Assembly: GCA_932521035.1 (NCBI GenBank) | Contig: OW051492.1 | Span: forward strand, 6,882,001-6,946,000 | Origin: Oscheius dolichura | Lineage: Eukaryota; Nematoda; Chromadorea; Rhabditida; Rhabditidae | DNA length: 64,000 bases | Reading direction: 5' to 3' | In this document: positions 46,382 through 58,200 of the stretch, piece after piece | Position numbering within the stretch: the stretch's first letter is position 1 | Layout: each line of letters begins with the position of its first letter | Notes under the pieces: model-generated | The model's input: only the letters and a program-made list of their open reading frames with translations | Database searches by the model: none | What the model was told of the DNA's origin: nothing | Program-made: the position numbers and the translations under genes

Positions 46382-47663
46382 ATGTCCTACCCGTCACCCG
46401 ATCTTTATATTATCTCAATGGCCGTATGTTATCCGATGGCGCTTCTATCTTTTCTAGAGCGTCTGCTTTTTGGGAACCGTGGTAGATCTCCTCGGGATTG
46501 TCTGTGTCATCCAGAATTCCCCTCCTACCATGACGAAGCTATACAAGTCGCTTAGTCTCAACTATCTGGCCCAGTAAGACTCCCCTTTTTAGAGAGAGAA
46601 TAGAACAGATCCCTCTGGCTTCACTTCTACCTGACGGGAGGAGTGATCCCCGTGTTTATCCTCCCCTGTGTGGCCGGCTACTCCGGCGGGCTGCTCGGCC
46701 TCCTCGGGGTCCCCATCACCTGGCAGTACATCGGCTGTATGTGGTTCATGGCCGGTCAGTCCTTTCCAATATTCCTACCCCCCAAATAACATCTTCTAGC
46801 GTACGGAGGAGCCCTGGCGGCGCCATTCTTCTACCGGTGCGACAGCGTGCTGCCCCCGGGCCACCCGATGGCCAACCGCTACTGGCGGTGGTTCTGCTAC
46901 TCGCTGATGCTGATCTACCCGAGTGCCATCACCCCGCCCGTCTGGATCATCTCCCTCGCCACCACCGACACCGGCCAAGTCAAGGACGAGATGGCCGCCC
47001 GCTGCCCGGAGAGCGGGGCCCGCCTCTACAGCCGGGACACCCTGGCCTTCGACTTCATCTCGGCCGACAATCCCTTCCAAACCTTCACCTTCGCCATCCT
47101 CCTCCTGGCCCTCGTCATCATGGTCTCGGCCGTGCTCTTCTTCTCCTCGTCCATCTTCTACTACCTCCAGAAGCAGAAGAGGATGATGTCCGAAAGGACG
47201 CGCCAGATGCACCGTACCTACATAAAGACCCTCCTCGGCCAGGTGACACTCCCCTTCTTCGTGTAAATAAGACATTTTGAGGTCTGTGTGACCCAGATCC
47301 TTTTCGGGGTGTCAATCGGGGTGGCCTGTGGGTTGGCCGTCTCTGACAGCGGCTCCAATGGTAGGTTCTGCTCTATTTCTTGTAAACAGAATACAGCCAT
47401 AATGCACAGCTGCCTAGTATTTATGGGGATCTCCTCGCCGGCCGGCACTGTCACAATGATCGCCTCCTGTCGCCCCTACAAAGAATATCTCTGGGAACTG
47501 TGTAGGTTTAGGCTGTCTGTTCGTCAGAAACTCCATTTTAGGGATCAAAATGGCCTTTTCTCTGACATGTGGGAGGGTGAAACTGAAAAGATTGATTGTG
47601 GAGGGCACTCAACCACCCCCGTCGGTCACCGTTTCCTCCCGTGTCAATGCTCCCATTCAATGA
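46382..47663 (+). CDS. seven-transmembrane chemoreceptor, nematode Str/Srh type
   Basis: Exon 1 is MSYPSPDLYIISMA (ATG 46382). After a 34-nt intron come TM1 (CFLGTVVDLLGIVCVIQNSP), MTKLYKSLSLNYLAQ, TM2/3 (WLHFYLTGGVIPVFILP, WQYIGCMWFMA), TM4 (WRWFCYSLMLIYPSAITPPV) and TM5 (FAILLLALVIMVSAVLFFSS), then MHRTYIKTLLGQ. TM6/7 end at MHSCLVFMGISSPAGTVTMI-ASCRPYKEY. The loop before TM6 (RQMHR..KTLLGQ) and the Pro-Tyr-Lys/Arg end of TM7 are the nematode chemosensory-receptor pattern (Str, Srh, Srd superfamily). I read a final intron leading to WIKMAFSLTCGRVKLKRLIV and the stop at 47661-47663. The ligand is unknown. Confidence 0.8.
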
Positions 47664-48727
47664 GCTGCCACCTTCACCTGTTACAAGCGGTAAGGCTGCT
47701 CTAATAGCCGGCGGATGTTCGAATTCCATGATTTTTTCATAATTGACTCTTTTTGAAATATCTTTTCCTGTCTTTTTTACTTGGTTTGCGTTGTTCTCAT
47801 CTAACACAAATTATTACCTAGGTCACATGATTGTTTTGTAAATCAGGAAACCAAGTTTTGATGGATATACTGCAATTCCCGAGGGATCTCGCCCAGAACA
47901 CGGCTCCTCAAACAATGTTCCTTATTGACTGCAGCTTTATTCTATTTATGACTTCTATTGAAATAGATTTCTGTTTCTATTGACCTCCCAAGATTACACT
48001 TTTATATTGGTTACAACCAATTGTTACAGCGGCAGTGCTCCGAAAACGTTCCTAGTTGTATGCCCTTCCTCGACACAACGGTGGATGCTCGCGCTGTTTC
48101 GGAATCTTCGCTATAAACGCCTAGTAACCTTGAGCGCGATGATTTCGTTGATGGGATTTCCCCCTTTTACTCACCTCATGGCCATTTTCACACTGTTCCC
48201 ATTGATTTTCTCTGCATGTTTCTGCGGGGGATCAGGGCTGTGTTTGAGCAGACCTGCCGGCGGTATACCATAAAGACACTGCTGTGCACACTTCTTAGCG
48301 TCCTAAACATTGCCAGTACACAATATGTAGAATGATCACACTTTTACTGGTGCACTTCTAAAATAGCAAACGTGATTGTTATAATTAGCAGCTTCAATTC
48401 GTCAATGTCGTGAGTAGCCTCTGGTCAATTGAGCGTCGCTCTAGCTTATTGGTTTATTCTCTATTACTCATTTTTGGCGTGTGAGCTTGCTAAGTCCCAT
48501 CGAACTAATTTTATGGAATTTATATGCTTATATCGAAATATTTCGCGGATATAAAGGAACCTATTGCTTCATCTTTTGATATGCTGTCGTATAAAACCTA
48601 TGGTTATTCACAAATGAGTCAGTTTGGGAATTCAGCTGATACGTATCATCATACTAGCAATGGCAGTCTCAATCGCTTCACTATGTTTGCTTCATTTACG
48701 GTTTTCAGAACTTTGCGGGTGATAAGA
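47664..48727. other. intergenic, GC-rich to AT-rich transition
   Basis: About 1.06 kb. Chance open frames only (47980-48273 and parts of 48524-48730); no tRNA, repeat or conserved protein recognised. A TTTTCAG at about 48708 lies 20 nt before the next ATG. Confidence 0.4.
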
Positions 48728-49018
48728 ATGACTGGAAGCAATGAACCTCCTTCGCCGCTACCGTCACTAGTTGTCCTTACGCCCACGAAACAGTCTACTG
48801 ATCACACGATCGTACAGATCCACCGGTTAGTTTTATCATCTTTCACTATTGTATATCTATTTTTTTATAGAGAAATCCATTTTGATAGCGATAAATTACT
48901 TCATGCTGCCGCTGGGCATCTTATGGGTATTGTGGTCTACAAATATGGAGAATTTGATGAAGGTTTCCAAGATTTCTATAACTACAATAAACAAATTAAG
49001 ATAAAATGCCTGATGTGA
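48728..49018 (+). CDS. small ORF overlapping the next gene (hypothetical)
   Basis: ATG 48728 lies about 20 nt behind CGGTTTTCAG. MTGSNEPPSPLPSLVVLTPT runs to IHR, then a 45-nt GT..AG intron (about 48826-48869), EIHFDSDKLLHAAAGHLMGI and a Tyr/Lys-rich end with TGA at 49016-49018. The stop overlaps the ATG of the next gene (49006) by 13 nt in another frame. It could be an upstream ORF in the leader of that gene or the first half of a mis-joined larger gene. Confidence 0.35.
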   Translation: MTGSNEPPSPLPSLVVLTPTKQSTDHTIVQIHRLVLSSFTIVYLFFYREIHFDSDKLLHAAAGHLMGIVVYKYGEFDEGFQDFYNYNKQIKIKCLM

Positions 49019-50863
49019 CGTTGAGTTTTTCCGTCGGCATAACCGATGGAAGCGATACTAAACAAGAAAAACGCACTCTCGATTTCTATCTTTGTGAATC
49101 TGTTGACATATCACATGGCCGCGGAATTGTTCACTCTTTCTTCAAGCAATTGGTCGGAAATCTGCCTGGCCGTAAGTTAATTTCGCCTTCATTCATGCCT
49201 GCAACTTTTTAGATTACACATCTTTTATCAAGAAAATGCTTGTTCTGATGCAGCATGGATATCCAGAAATTCAACGAATCGCTGCAGATTTCAAACTAGT
49301 AGCAGAAGAGGAGCAAGTTGTCATACCAGATTCGGCCCAGTATGGTTTGGAGCTGAATTTTGTATGAGTTTTGATTTCTTTTTTTAGATTCCAGTTCGGA
49401 GGCAGAAGAAGTTACGGTGGCCCATGTACAGGAAGTTTTGGAGCATGCTTATCCGAATGGTTTAACTGTCGAGCTCATATCCGACGCTTTGAGGTTTGCA
49501 TGCATGAGAAAAATGAGTCCTAATTTCCTTAGGTGCTCGGAAGAAGAAGCTATGCAATACCTTCTTGAATTAGAAGCATCTGGAATAGTGAAGCGCGAAG
49601 GTGATGAATGGATTCGCGTGGACACTCGCAACGTGAATAAACTGGCACGTCAGCACCAAGCTCCGTCAGGTCAACCTACGATTGCTATTATTACCTGCCT
49701 TTTTGTTGAAAAACAAGCGGTCGATGCATTGCTTGAAGATAGTTACGTGATCCACAAGGTAACAACATTTAATTTTAAAAATGAAACTTTTAGTACAAAT
49801 CCGGTGGCGACTCGAACATTTATACATTAGGAAAAATTGGTGGTCATAATGTAGTTGCTACAAAGCTAGCCATAATCGGCGATTCGAGAGAAGCAATCAC
49901 AAGCGCGGGCTCTATTACAACCAGGTAGCAATATATCTTTTTATTGGATAAGTTGTTAGACTCCTTGGAAATTTCCAACATATTGAACATGTGTTTGTAG
50001 TTGGAATCGGCGGCGGAGTGCCTCATTTTACCGACGCATCTCTTCATGCGCGGCTCGGTTTGTTTTATTCCTTGTGAATAATCATCTAAAGTTTAGGTGA
50101 TGTTATTGTAAGCGCTCGCAATCCAGATGCTTATGTTTATTCACATGATCTCATTGTTGATAGAAACACCGAAGTATTGACTGGTTTTGCTGTAAGAAAA
50201 TGGAACCCTGATAGCAGGATTGTGGAACAGACTGTCCACGATAACGAAGACGATATTCGGAAAGAATGGAATAATTACACAGTTCATGCCGTGAAAAAAT
50301 TGAATGACGAATCACACGGCACGCTAGCACAAAACTATACATATTAATTCCCTTTTTAGACGTAGACTTTTCCGCTCCTGATCCATCGACTGATATACTA
50401 GCTATTCCCGCAGCCGGAGGACAAATGATGGTCATTCCTCATCCAAATCAGGAAAGAAATGGATTCCAGGTATGCAAATATTAATTTAGATCCGTTTTTT
50501 GTTCAGATACATCTTGGCAGCATTGGAGCTATCGCTAATATTAAAAAAGTGGCGCTAGAGAACGGAGAAGATGAGGAAAGCAGATTTGGACAGATTAGGG
50601 AACGCTTCAGCAGTGAATACCATCTTCGTGCTCTTGATGTTGGATTCGATTCGGTTATTGCTGCTATTGCTGGATCTAGAATTGATTCATGGACTTTGGT
50701 GAGAGGAGTAGCCGACTACCAACATGGACAAAGCAGGGCTAGTCGCAAGTGGCAGGTACACCCTTCATATAATTCATATCTAGTTATCTATTTTTAGGCA
50801 CATGCAGCTGCTCGAGCTGCAGCTATGACTCGTGCAATCATTGAACGTCTTCCCCCGGCATAA
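49006..50863 (+). CDS. winged-helix plus nucleoside-phosphorylase-fold (PNP_UDP_1) protein
   Basis: N-terminal beta-rich part (MPDVTLSFSVGITDGSDTKQ, FYLCESVDISHGRGIVHSFF), a helical stretch, then a winged-helix-like segment (VAHVQEVLEHAYPNGLTVEL .. LLELEASGIVKREGDEW). From 49675 a nucleosidase domain follows: TIAIITCLFVEKQAVDALLE, YTLGKIGGHNVVATKLAIIG, VFVVGIGGGVPHF, RLGDVIVS, and the end motif WTLVRGVADYQHGQSRASRK-WQAHAAARAAA. These match the nucleosidase type also seen fused to STAND ATPases in fungi. Here the partner is a winged helix. The conserved glycines and the LGDV strand are kept; substrate and activity cannot be read from sequence. The stop is at 50861-50863. Confidence 0.75.
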
Positions 50864-51024
50864 TCAACGATACATCTCCTATTCACTTATTATTTGTCAG
50901 ATATGGTTACCAGACGATTCATTTGATCCATTCCTCGAACATTCCTCTATGTCTTGCTTTAATGTTTTTTCCTGCCCCGCAGCTTTATGTGAATGTGCAC
51001 AAACTCGCCCGATGGTTTTTCTTT

Positions 51025-51030
51025 AATAAA
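51025..51030 (+). terminator. poly(A) signal of the nucleosidase-fold gene
   Basis: AATAAA about 160 nt after the stop. Confidence 0.5.
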
Positions 51031-51258
51031 TGAGCTTTTTAATTTACTTCTGAAATATTTTATATGGGGTATCTATTGCGCAGATAATTGCACGCGTATG
51101 TAGAAATACGGCATTTCCGGGTAGGACCGAGTCTCTTGCCGTCTGCGTTCTCTCCACTGGCATTGACAGTTCAGGAATGGAGTTTTACGGCTGACTCAGA
51201 TCACATTTGGCAGACTCCAATAGTTCTGTTTGATTTGTAGAGCTGGCTCGGGTCGAGA

Positions 51259-54200
51259 ATGCCGCAGGCCCTCCCCGGAGCTCTCCACCCGTCCAATAAG
51301 AACTGCATCGATTGGTCTGAAACTTCTTTTCCCAATTATATTTACTTTTAGGAATAATTACGGGGCTATTGCATATGGCTGTCACAATCGTATTTTTATT
51401 GTGGACGCGTTCACTTTGAGACGGATCCAGACCATCGAGCACCACAATTCGGCCGTCAATAATGTTGGTTCTTCCTTTTTATCGAAAATTAGCTGGCACA
51501 GGTCAACTGGGCACCGCCGTCGTCCCTCTCGGAGACCGGGGTCAAAGACGGCTACCGGCTGGCGTCGTCCGACATCGGGGGGCAGATCGTCGTCACCGAG
51601 GTCGTCTCCGGCAAGAAGTGCTCCCAGTTCTCCTACTCCAACACTAATGTCCTCGGTATTCGAATGTGTCTCCTTTAACTGGTGTTACAGCTCTGAAGTG
51701 GTTCCTCTGGAAGGATGCCAGTCGGGACTTCGTGCTGGCCCTGCACTCGGGCAGCCAGCTGGTGCTGTGGAATGCCGATAGCGGGGACAAGGTCTGGTCC
51801 CACTCCTATACTATCCCGCTCTTCGACATGGCCCTCGACCCCTTCAACCCCAAGCATCTCTGCTGTCAGTCCGCCCTCCTACCCACTATTCCCCCTATTT
51901 CAGTCTCCGGTCCGGGCAGCTCCATCCTCCTGGTTCGTGACCTCCAGTTGGGGTCAGAGCCCTTCTCCAACGGGTCCCACGCCGTCCTCTGGGAGGATGC
52001 CAACAAGGCCTCCTCGACCCAGATCATGCAGTACCACAACGCCTACAGGAATGCCCTCTTCCTCGTCATCTCCGGCCAGGTTGGTCCCCTTCTCCGTTTT
52101 CCTTTCCCTCACATTTTCTAGACGAGAACTACCAATTACATAAAAATATTCACGACGGTAGGGCGTTCCCCTTTCTGTTCTCTCCTTCTCCCCGTTTCGT
52201 TCCCCTTTATTTGAATATATCCCTCCCGGGGCAGGTCTTCCTCTTTCGAAGTCATCTCCCCTTCCAGATCGTCCTCTTCGACACCGAGCTCTGTGCCACC
52301 CTCTACCACCTGCCCCTCGAGGCCAACGTCGTCTCCCTCACTGCCTGCTCCCTCCGCGATGCCATCTTCACCGTCACCCAGACCGGCTCCATAACCCTCC
52401 GCGTCGGCACCTACAACTCCAACGACGACCGAGCCAATGCCCAGTTCGGACTGGAAAAGGTGTCCCTCTCTCTTTCCTGTCCTCAAATTCTAATTCAGAT
52501 CGTCAATTGTGACACTCTCCGCCACGGAGGACAGCAGCGGGTCTTCGCTACGGCCCTCTGCCCGGCCACGCAGTCCACAGTGGCTGTCCTCTACAGCAGC
52601 GGGAGGATCGTCTTCTGGCAAGTGGTGAGCGGGATGAATACCGTAGGAAAGAGGAGATTACAGGCGACGGAGAACTCCTCGACGGACTACCGAAAGTTCT
52701 GTATAACGGAGGCCATTGGATTCGACTCTACCCTGGCTACCTCGGCCATCGAGCCTCTCAGGTACTCTGCCCAATCCCTCCTTCCCACCGCCTCAGATTG
52801 TACCAGTCCGGCTTCCTCGGGGCCTTGTCGTCTACCGTAACTTGTGTCCGGATGAGGCCGATGGACGAGTTGGCCAAGTTAAAAGAGGACGAATACGCCA
52901 ACTCGCCTCTGGGAGCGGCCCACCTGGCAGCCGTGGGCAGCCAGTCGGGCATCCTCCACCTCATCGACGTCTTCTCCTCCCAAATTATCAAGGAGTTCAA
53001 TGTCCAGACGTCTCCCATAAAGTAAGAGATTTTGCCTGTTTATTTAATTTTACAGGAACCTGGAATGGGGAGGACCGTATACAATTCTAACCGCCGGGTA
53101 CAGCTACGCGTTGAGTACTACTCAAGTTGTCAGGAATGACCTGTTCATTACGGACATCCGCACGGGGGCCAGCCGACGGATCCGCCCCGAGGCCGACGAG
53201 TCTCCCATCACCCTTATGCGGGTCTCCTTCTACCAGTAAGCGGCTTCTTGTCCTCTGCTCATCCAGTTTTAGCTGCTACCTGGCCCTGGCCTTCCAGCGG
53301 GAACCCCTCGAGATCTGGGACCTGAAGGGCCTTCGTCTGCTAAGGAGGATGAGCAGGACTTGTCCTCTGATAGCCGATATGGTGGGTGCCCCAATTGGAA
53401 GAGAGAAGAAGTCGTTTCAGGCCTGGTCGAGTAAACACCGCGGAGTGAACACGACGGAGAACAGCGGGCACAGTGTCTACTTCGAAAACCTCGTTGTTCT
53501 CGATTCGGGTAACTTTTGGACAGAGCAGACACCCAGGTATTTCAGAGAACAGACTGTACTGTGTGACGGTGAAGGGACTCCACGTGAAGGACGGCTCGAT
53601 AGTGCCGACGATGTGGAAGAGCGGCGGCTGGTCGATCCGGAACATGGCCTGGAAGGGGGACATCCTGGCGATGGGCGACGCCGACGGGAGGATAGCCATC
53701 TGGGATCTGGGCAAGGGGCAGTCACGGCACATCCGGTCGTCGCGTCTCCCCGTGATGAGGATGTCCTTCTCGCGGCTGGCCGGCGACCACACCCTGGCCG
53801 TCCTCCACCAGAGGGAACTGATCCTCTGGGACACGGAGGCCCTGACGAAGATCCAGTCGATCGTCGTCGACCCGACGAGGACGGCCCTCGACATGGACTT
53901 GTGCGGCGTGTCGCCCGTGGTCATCACCAGCGACAACGTCTTCCAGTTCTCCCCCAGCTCGAGGAATGGCCCCATGACCGATAAAGGTCTGTCCCCGTCC
54001 CCCTATCCTCCTCAGTTTAATCTAGACGTGCCATTTTTGATGAGTGAGACCAAACTGGAGAAGATGATAGAAGAGTTTGACAGCGGCGTCTCTGAGGAGC
54101 CCTACACCCAGTGGATGTTGAGTAAGAAGGTGGGAAATACCTTCTCGAGAAATTATTGCAACCGGCCCCTTCAGCAAAAGCCCACGATCACAGAGCACGG

Positions 54201-55057
54201 GACGGACCTGACCACCCTGAGGAACGAGTCCTTCCTGTCCCGGTTCATCGGCGACATCTTCTCCCACCTACTGCTCGAGGTGGTCCAGTCAGTGCTGGCC
54301 GACGACGGCAGTGTCATGCTCCCTCCGGAACTGCACCTCTTCTGGCCAAATGGCCAATTTCGGGTAATATTGTATTGTTCGCCATGAAGAAGCCACTTCC
54401 AGGAGAGAGAAATGAGAGTGGCCTGTGTCGGGTGTGCCGCCACGACTGTGGTGGAGAGTCGTCTCGTGGAGAGGGCCGTGGTGGCCGGGGGGAAGGCCAA
54501 GGAGAGGGTCGTCGACCGCCTCATCGGGTCCAACGACCTCCGCTACGCGAGCATGAAGGCGGCCCTCCTCGTCTCGAGCCAGGACAACGAACAGGCCAAG
54601 TCGCTCATCAAACTCATCGCTACCAATCTGATCGCGTCGGATATGATTGAAGGTACGCGAGGGATAGCCCCTACCCAACCAGTTTCAAGACGGAGTCGAG
54701 CTGCTATTCCTTGTCGGAGCAGGAGCAGACGCCTGTAAGTATCTACAGTCGCAGAAACAATGGAATAAAAGCGTGGTTTATGCCAAAATGGGCCTCGAGA
54801 ACCCGGAAGACATCCTCTCCAAATGGGTTACTCATTTACAACACTCGGATAAGGTACACTTTGTTTTGAAAGATCGTTTTAATAATAATTAGAGCCGTTT
54901 TGTTCTGGCGGAAGCCGCCAGAGGAGAATGGCCCGACGTCGTCGAACACCTTTCTTCTGGGGGGCGGTCACGGTTAGCCCGACTTATTTTGAGGACTACA
55001 ACTAGTTCGCCACCGGCAACTGAACGAGCCAGTCCAAACAGGAGTCAACAACCTTGA
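51259..55057 (+). CDS. WDR11: WDR11, WD40/beta-propeller protein of Golgi vesicle tethering
   Basis: MPQALPGALHPSNKNCIDW joins by a 37-nt intron to NNYGAIAYGCHNRIFIVDAF, matching the WDR11 start (LTGALN.HNK..VDW..GLIAYGCH). Then GYRLASSDIGGQIVVTEVVS, DASRDFVLALHSGSQLVLWN, HLCC, VAVLYSSGRIVFWQV, TVKGLHVKDGSIVPTMWKSG, MAWKGDILAMGDADGRIAIW and SSRLPVMRMSFSRLAGDHTL follow the two propellers. The helical C-terminus (VELLFLVGAGADACKYLQSQ, KWVTHLQHSDKSRFVLAEAA) is kept. WDR11 acts with FAM91A1 and TBC1D23 to capture TGN-directed vesicles. The gene is GC-rich although it is a housekeeping gene. It ends in a Ser/Pro tail at TGA 55055-55057. Confidence 0.88.
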
Positions 55058-55210
55058 GTATTTTTTGTATACATCACCACATTTCATATTTTCAATATGG
55101 GAAAGCTTTATGTGTCACATTTTGGTTGTTATAATGGTGTTGTGATTTTTTCTAGTCATTTTAGTGGAAAACAGAACGTATCATGCCTTTATATAAACGA
55201 GTTACAAAAA

Positions 55211-55216
55211 AATAAA
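55211..55216 (+). terminator. candidate poly(A) signal of WDR11
   Basis: AATAAA about 155 nt after the stop, just before the convergent RFC1 stop. Confidence 0.4.
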
Positions 55217-55257
55217 CAATACAAAAGAGAACATCAGAAATTATGACTTTCTGTAAT

Positions 55258-58200
55258 TTACTTTTTGCCCCGACCGCCTCTGCCTCTAGTACCACGGGTT
55301 CCTCTACCACCGCCTCTACCACGACTACCTAAAAATATTGCTTTACCTCTTACAAATTATGTTACCAGATGACGAATTGATAATAACTGCTGCAGATCCA
55401 TTATCTTTCTCTTCATCTTCATCCTCTACTTCCTCCTCACCATCCACTCGTTCCACTAGATAACCTTCTTCATCAATTTCAACCTCTACAATTATCAACT
55501 AGAACTACTAATGCTAATCAAACCAGCTTGGAACGCAGCCTTCTTCTTGCCTTTTGCGACATCGTCAATATGATATGGAAGCAAACGGTGTTCTTTGTTT
55601 AAAGCACGGGTCAGAGCACCTTTAACCTACAAACAACAGATTTATCGCGATAAAATTGCCCTACCTTTGACTGGATTTTGCTTGCAGGATCGATTTTACC
55701 TGGCCAAACGGCCAGTTCCGCTAAAGCCTCTAGGTCATCCTTTAATAAATCATATTCATCCATTTTAGCTACAACATCTCTGAAAAGTATCGTTTTTTTT
55801 TAAATATAATAACATAATTACGGTATTCCGTCGTTTTCACGATGAATCAGCGGTACTGTCAAAGCCTCGCGTAAAACAGGTACATAATCAGTAACTAAAG
55901 AGTGTGCATCAGCGGAAATTCTAAAAAAAAGATTAATTGAAGAGGATAACGAAAGAAAAGCACTTCAAGTGAGCATGACAGGCAAGTTGTCTCATAAGAC
56001 GTTGTCGCTTTCCAGCAGTGGAATTTTTGCCCAACCAAGATGGAAACTGTATCATAGAACTCAGGTGTCCATCGATTGCTATCGAAGGCAGAATAGAAGA
56101 AAACATTGCCTAGAATTTCAAAACTGCCTAATAATATGATCTGCGTCTAACCTCCTCGTTAAGAAGCTTCCAAAAGCCAGTGGTTCGGATGCAGCGATCT
56201 ACTGTGTCACCCAAAGAAATAAGGTCTGACGCCGCACGAATACATTTCAGAGATGTTTCTTTGCTAAATTGTAAATTTGTATGATAACTTTTATATGTTA
56301 CCTATGGGTCTTATTTTTCATATTAAGGTAGTTTTCTTGCACAAAAAGCGGCATAAGCGAATAGTCTACGAAAAACATGTCCTGTTTCTCCATCCATGTG
56401 GATCCGCTATGCAGTAATTTCCTTGCAGCTTCGAAAGTATTCTGAATTCATATTATGTATTGAGGCAGCAAAACAACTGACAATCGTATAGTCCTTTTGT
56501 TCGATTTTAGGTGAAACCGATGATGAGCGCATTTGCAAATTATAAATTGTCTGTCTAACATCGTGCCCTAAATTTATATAAAGACATGAAGATTTTAGAA
56601 TATAAAGAAAATAAATTTATGAAACGTGCCAGAAAGTTCGATAAGTTCATCTAATTCGTTTTTATCTAATTTGACTTTCTCTTGGGCAGCAATACTCATT
56701 ATACGAGCCTATAATTAAATAATAGTGGTAATTAGTAACAGTACCCGAATTTGCTCAACTCTTGGCTTGGGAAAGCGGACATCGAAACAATAATTGACTA
56801 AAGAACGCATTTTCGGATGTGACCTCAAAGGCAAAAGTTAAAAAAAAGGAAAATGAGCATACCTATCGTTACATATACATATAATAGGAATTTTTGTTTC
56901 TTTAATAATCTGAATAAGCTCAGCAATGCCAGCTCGATCTTCTCTTCCGTTTATTCCATCTACTTCGTCCATAATTAAGACATGATGTATGTCGTTGTCA
57001 TCTATATGTTCTTCACACAACGAACAATTCAAAAACTACCGTGCTGTCCGGTCGAAGTACGACCAAAATACTCTTCGATTTGATGTGATCCCGTTAACTG
57101 AGCGACCTGTGCGTCGAGCTGTTTCTTATTTCTAACATCAGAAGCATTCATTTCAACAAATTTAAGACCAAGCGTGTCACAAGCTAGATGTGCGCATGTT
57201 GTTTTGCCAACACCTAAAAGAGTACTGTTACCCTTATGAAACTTTTATATTCCTATTAGAAACCAAGGTAAAGTTTACTAAAAACAAACCAGGAGTTCCC
57301 GAAAGAAGGACAGCTTTGAATGCTGTACCGTCCCCTCCTTGTTGCCAAGGAGCGGGTTTCGGTTTTTTGATACTGGCACCCTCTCCAAGATTATGTTTTG
57401 ACCAATCCTTAAGCCAGCCAAGCAGTTTGTTCATAGGACTTTTTTCTCCATGCTGCCCAACAAGTTGATTCAATGCTTTTGGTTTGTATTTATCAACCCA
57501 TGGTAATTCATACTGCAATTTGAACGACTTATAATATTTAACAAGCATACACTGGCATCGTCACTTTGCCTAACAACTTGAGCAGTTCCAGAAATGAATG
57601 TAGAGGGTGTAGGGACTGAAACAATATTAAACAATTTATCATTAAATACCTTCTTTTGTAGTGTCGGACGGTCTTTTGGATTTTTTAACCGGAGATTTAG
57701 GTTTTTCGTATTTTTCATGAGGCCGATTTTCTTTTGTGGATGGACTTATTTTTGGTTTTTTTGGAACCACATCTGTTTCTTCCTCCTAAAAAGAATTTTA
57801 AAGGTAGTGGGCAAGTAACGCCTAAGAGATTACATTCGGTACCCGCTTTGTAATATAATCTCTTCAAATTTATGAGAAATTCAGAAATAAAGAGCAAAAA
57901 TAAGGTGGTTATTGTTGCCGTTTTAATGCATCACTGTTTTTATGAGTAAGCCCATCGCGCTCTTCTGCTTCATGTTCTTACTCCGGATACAGCTCTTTCT
58001 CTACAAGGTATTTCCATCGAGTAAAACCAAAAGTTTAATGAATCTCTCGTAAAATAATAGAAATATCTGCAAAATATTTTTAAACCTTACTAGAAATTCG
58101 CTTGCAAGATCCTTCCTTTTGGAAGATGCAGCTTTTTTTGGAATATCGTCTTTTTTCTTTTCTTGATGCTCGTTTTTTCTACTCACAATTTTCTTGGTGG

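Noticed and set aside
46741..47280. Proline/arginine-rich frames overlapping the chemoreceptor on both strands.
   Set aside because: They are frame shadows of GC-rich transmembrane codons; only the receptor frame shows seven helices and the PYKEY end.
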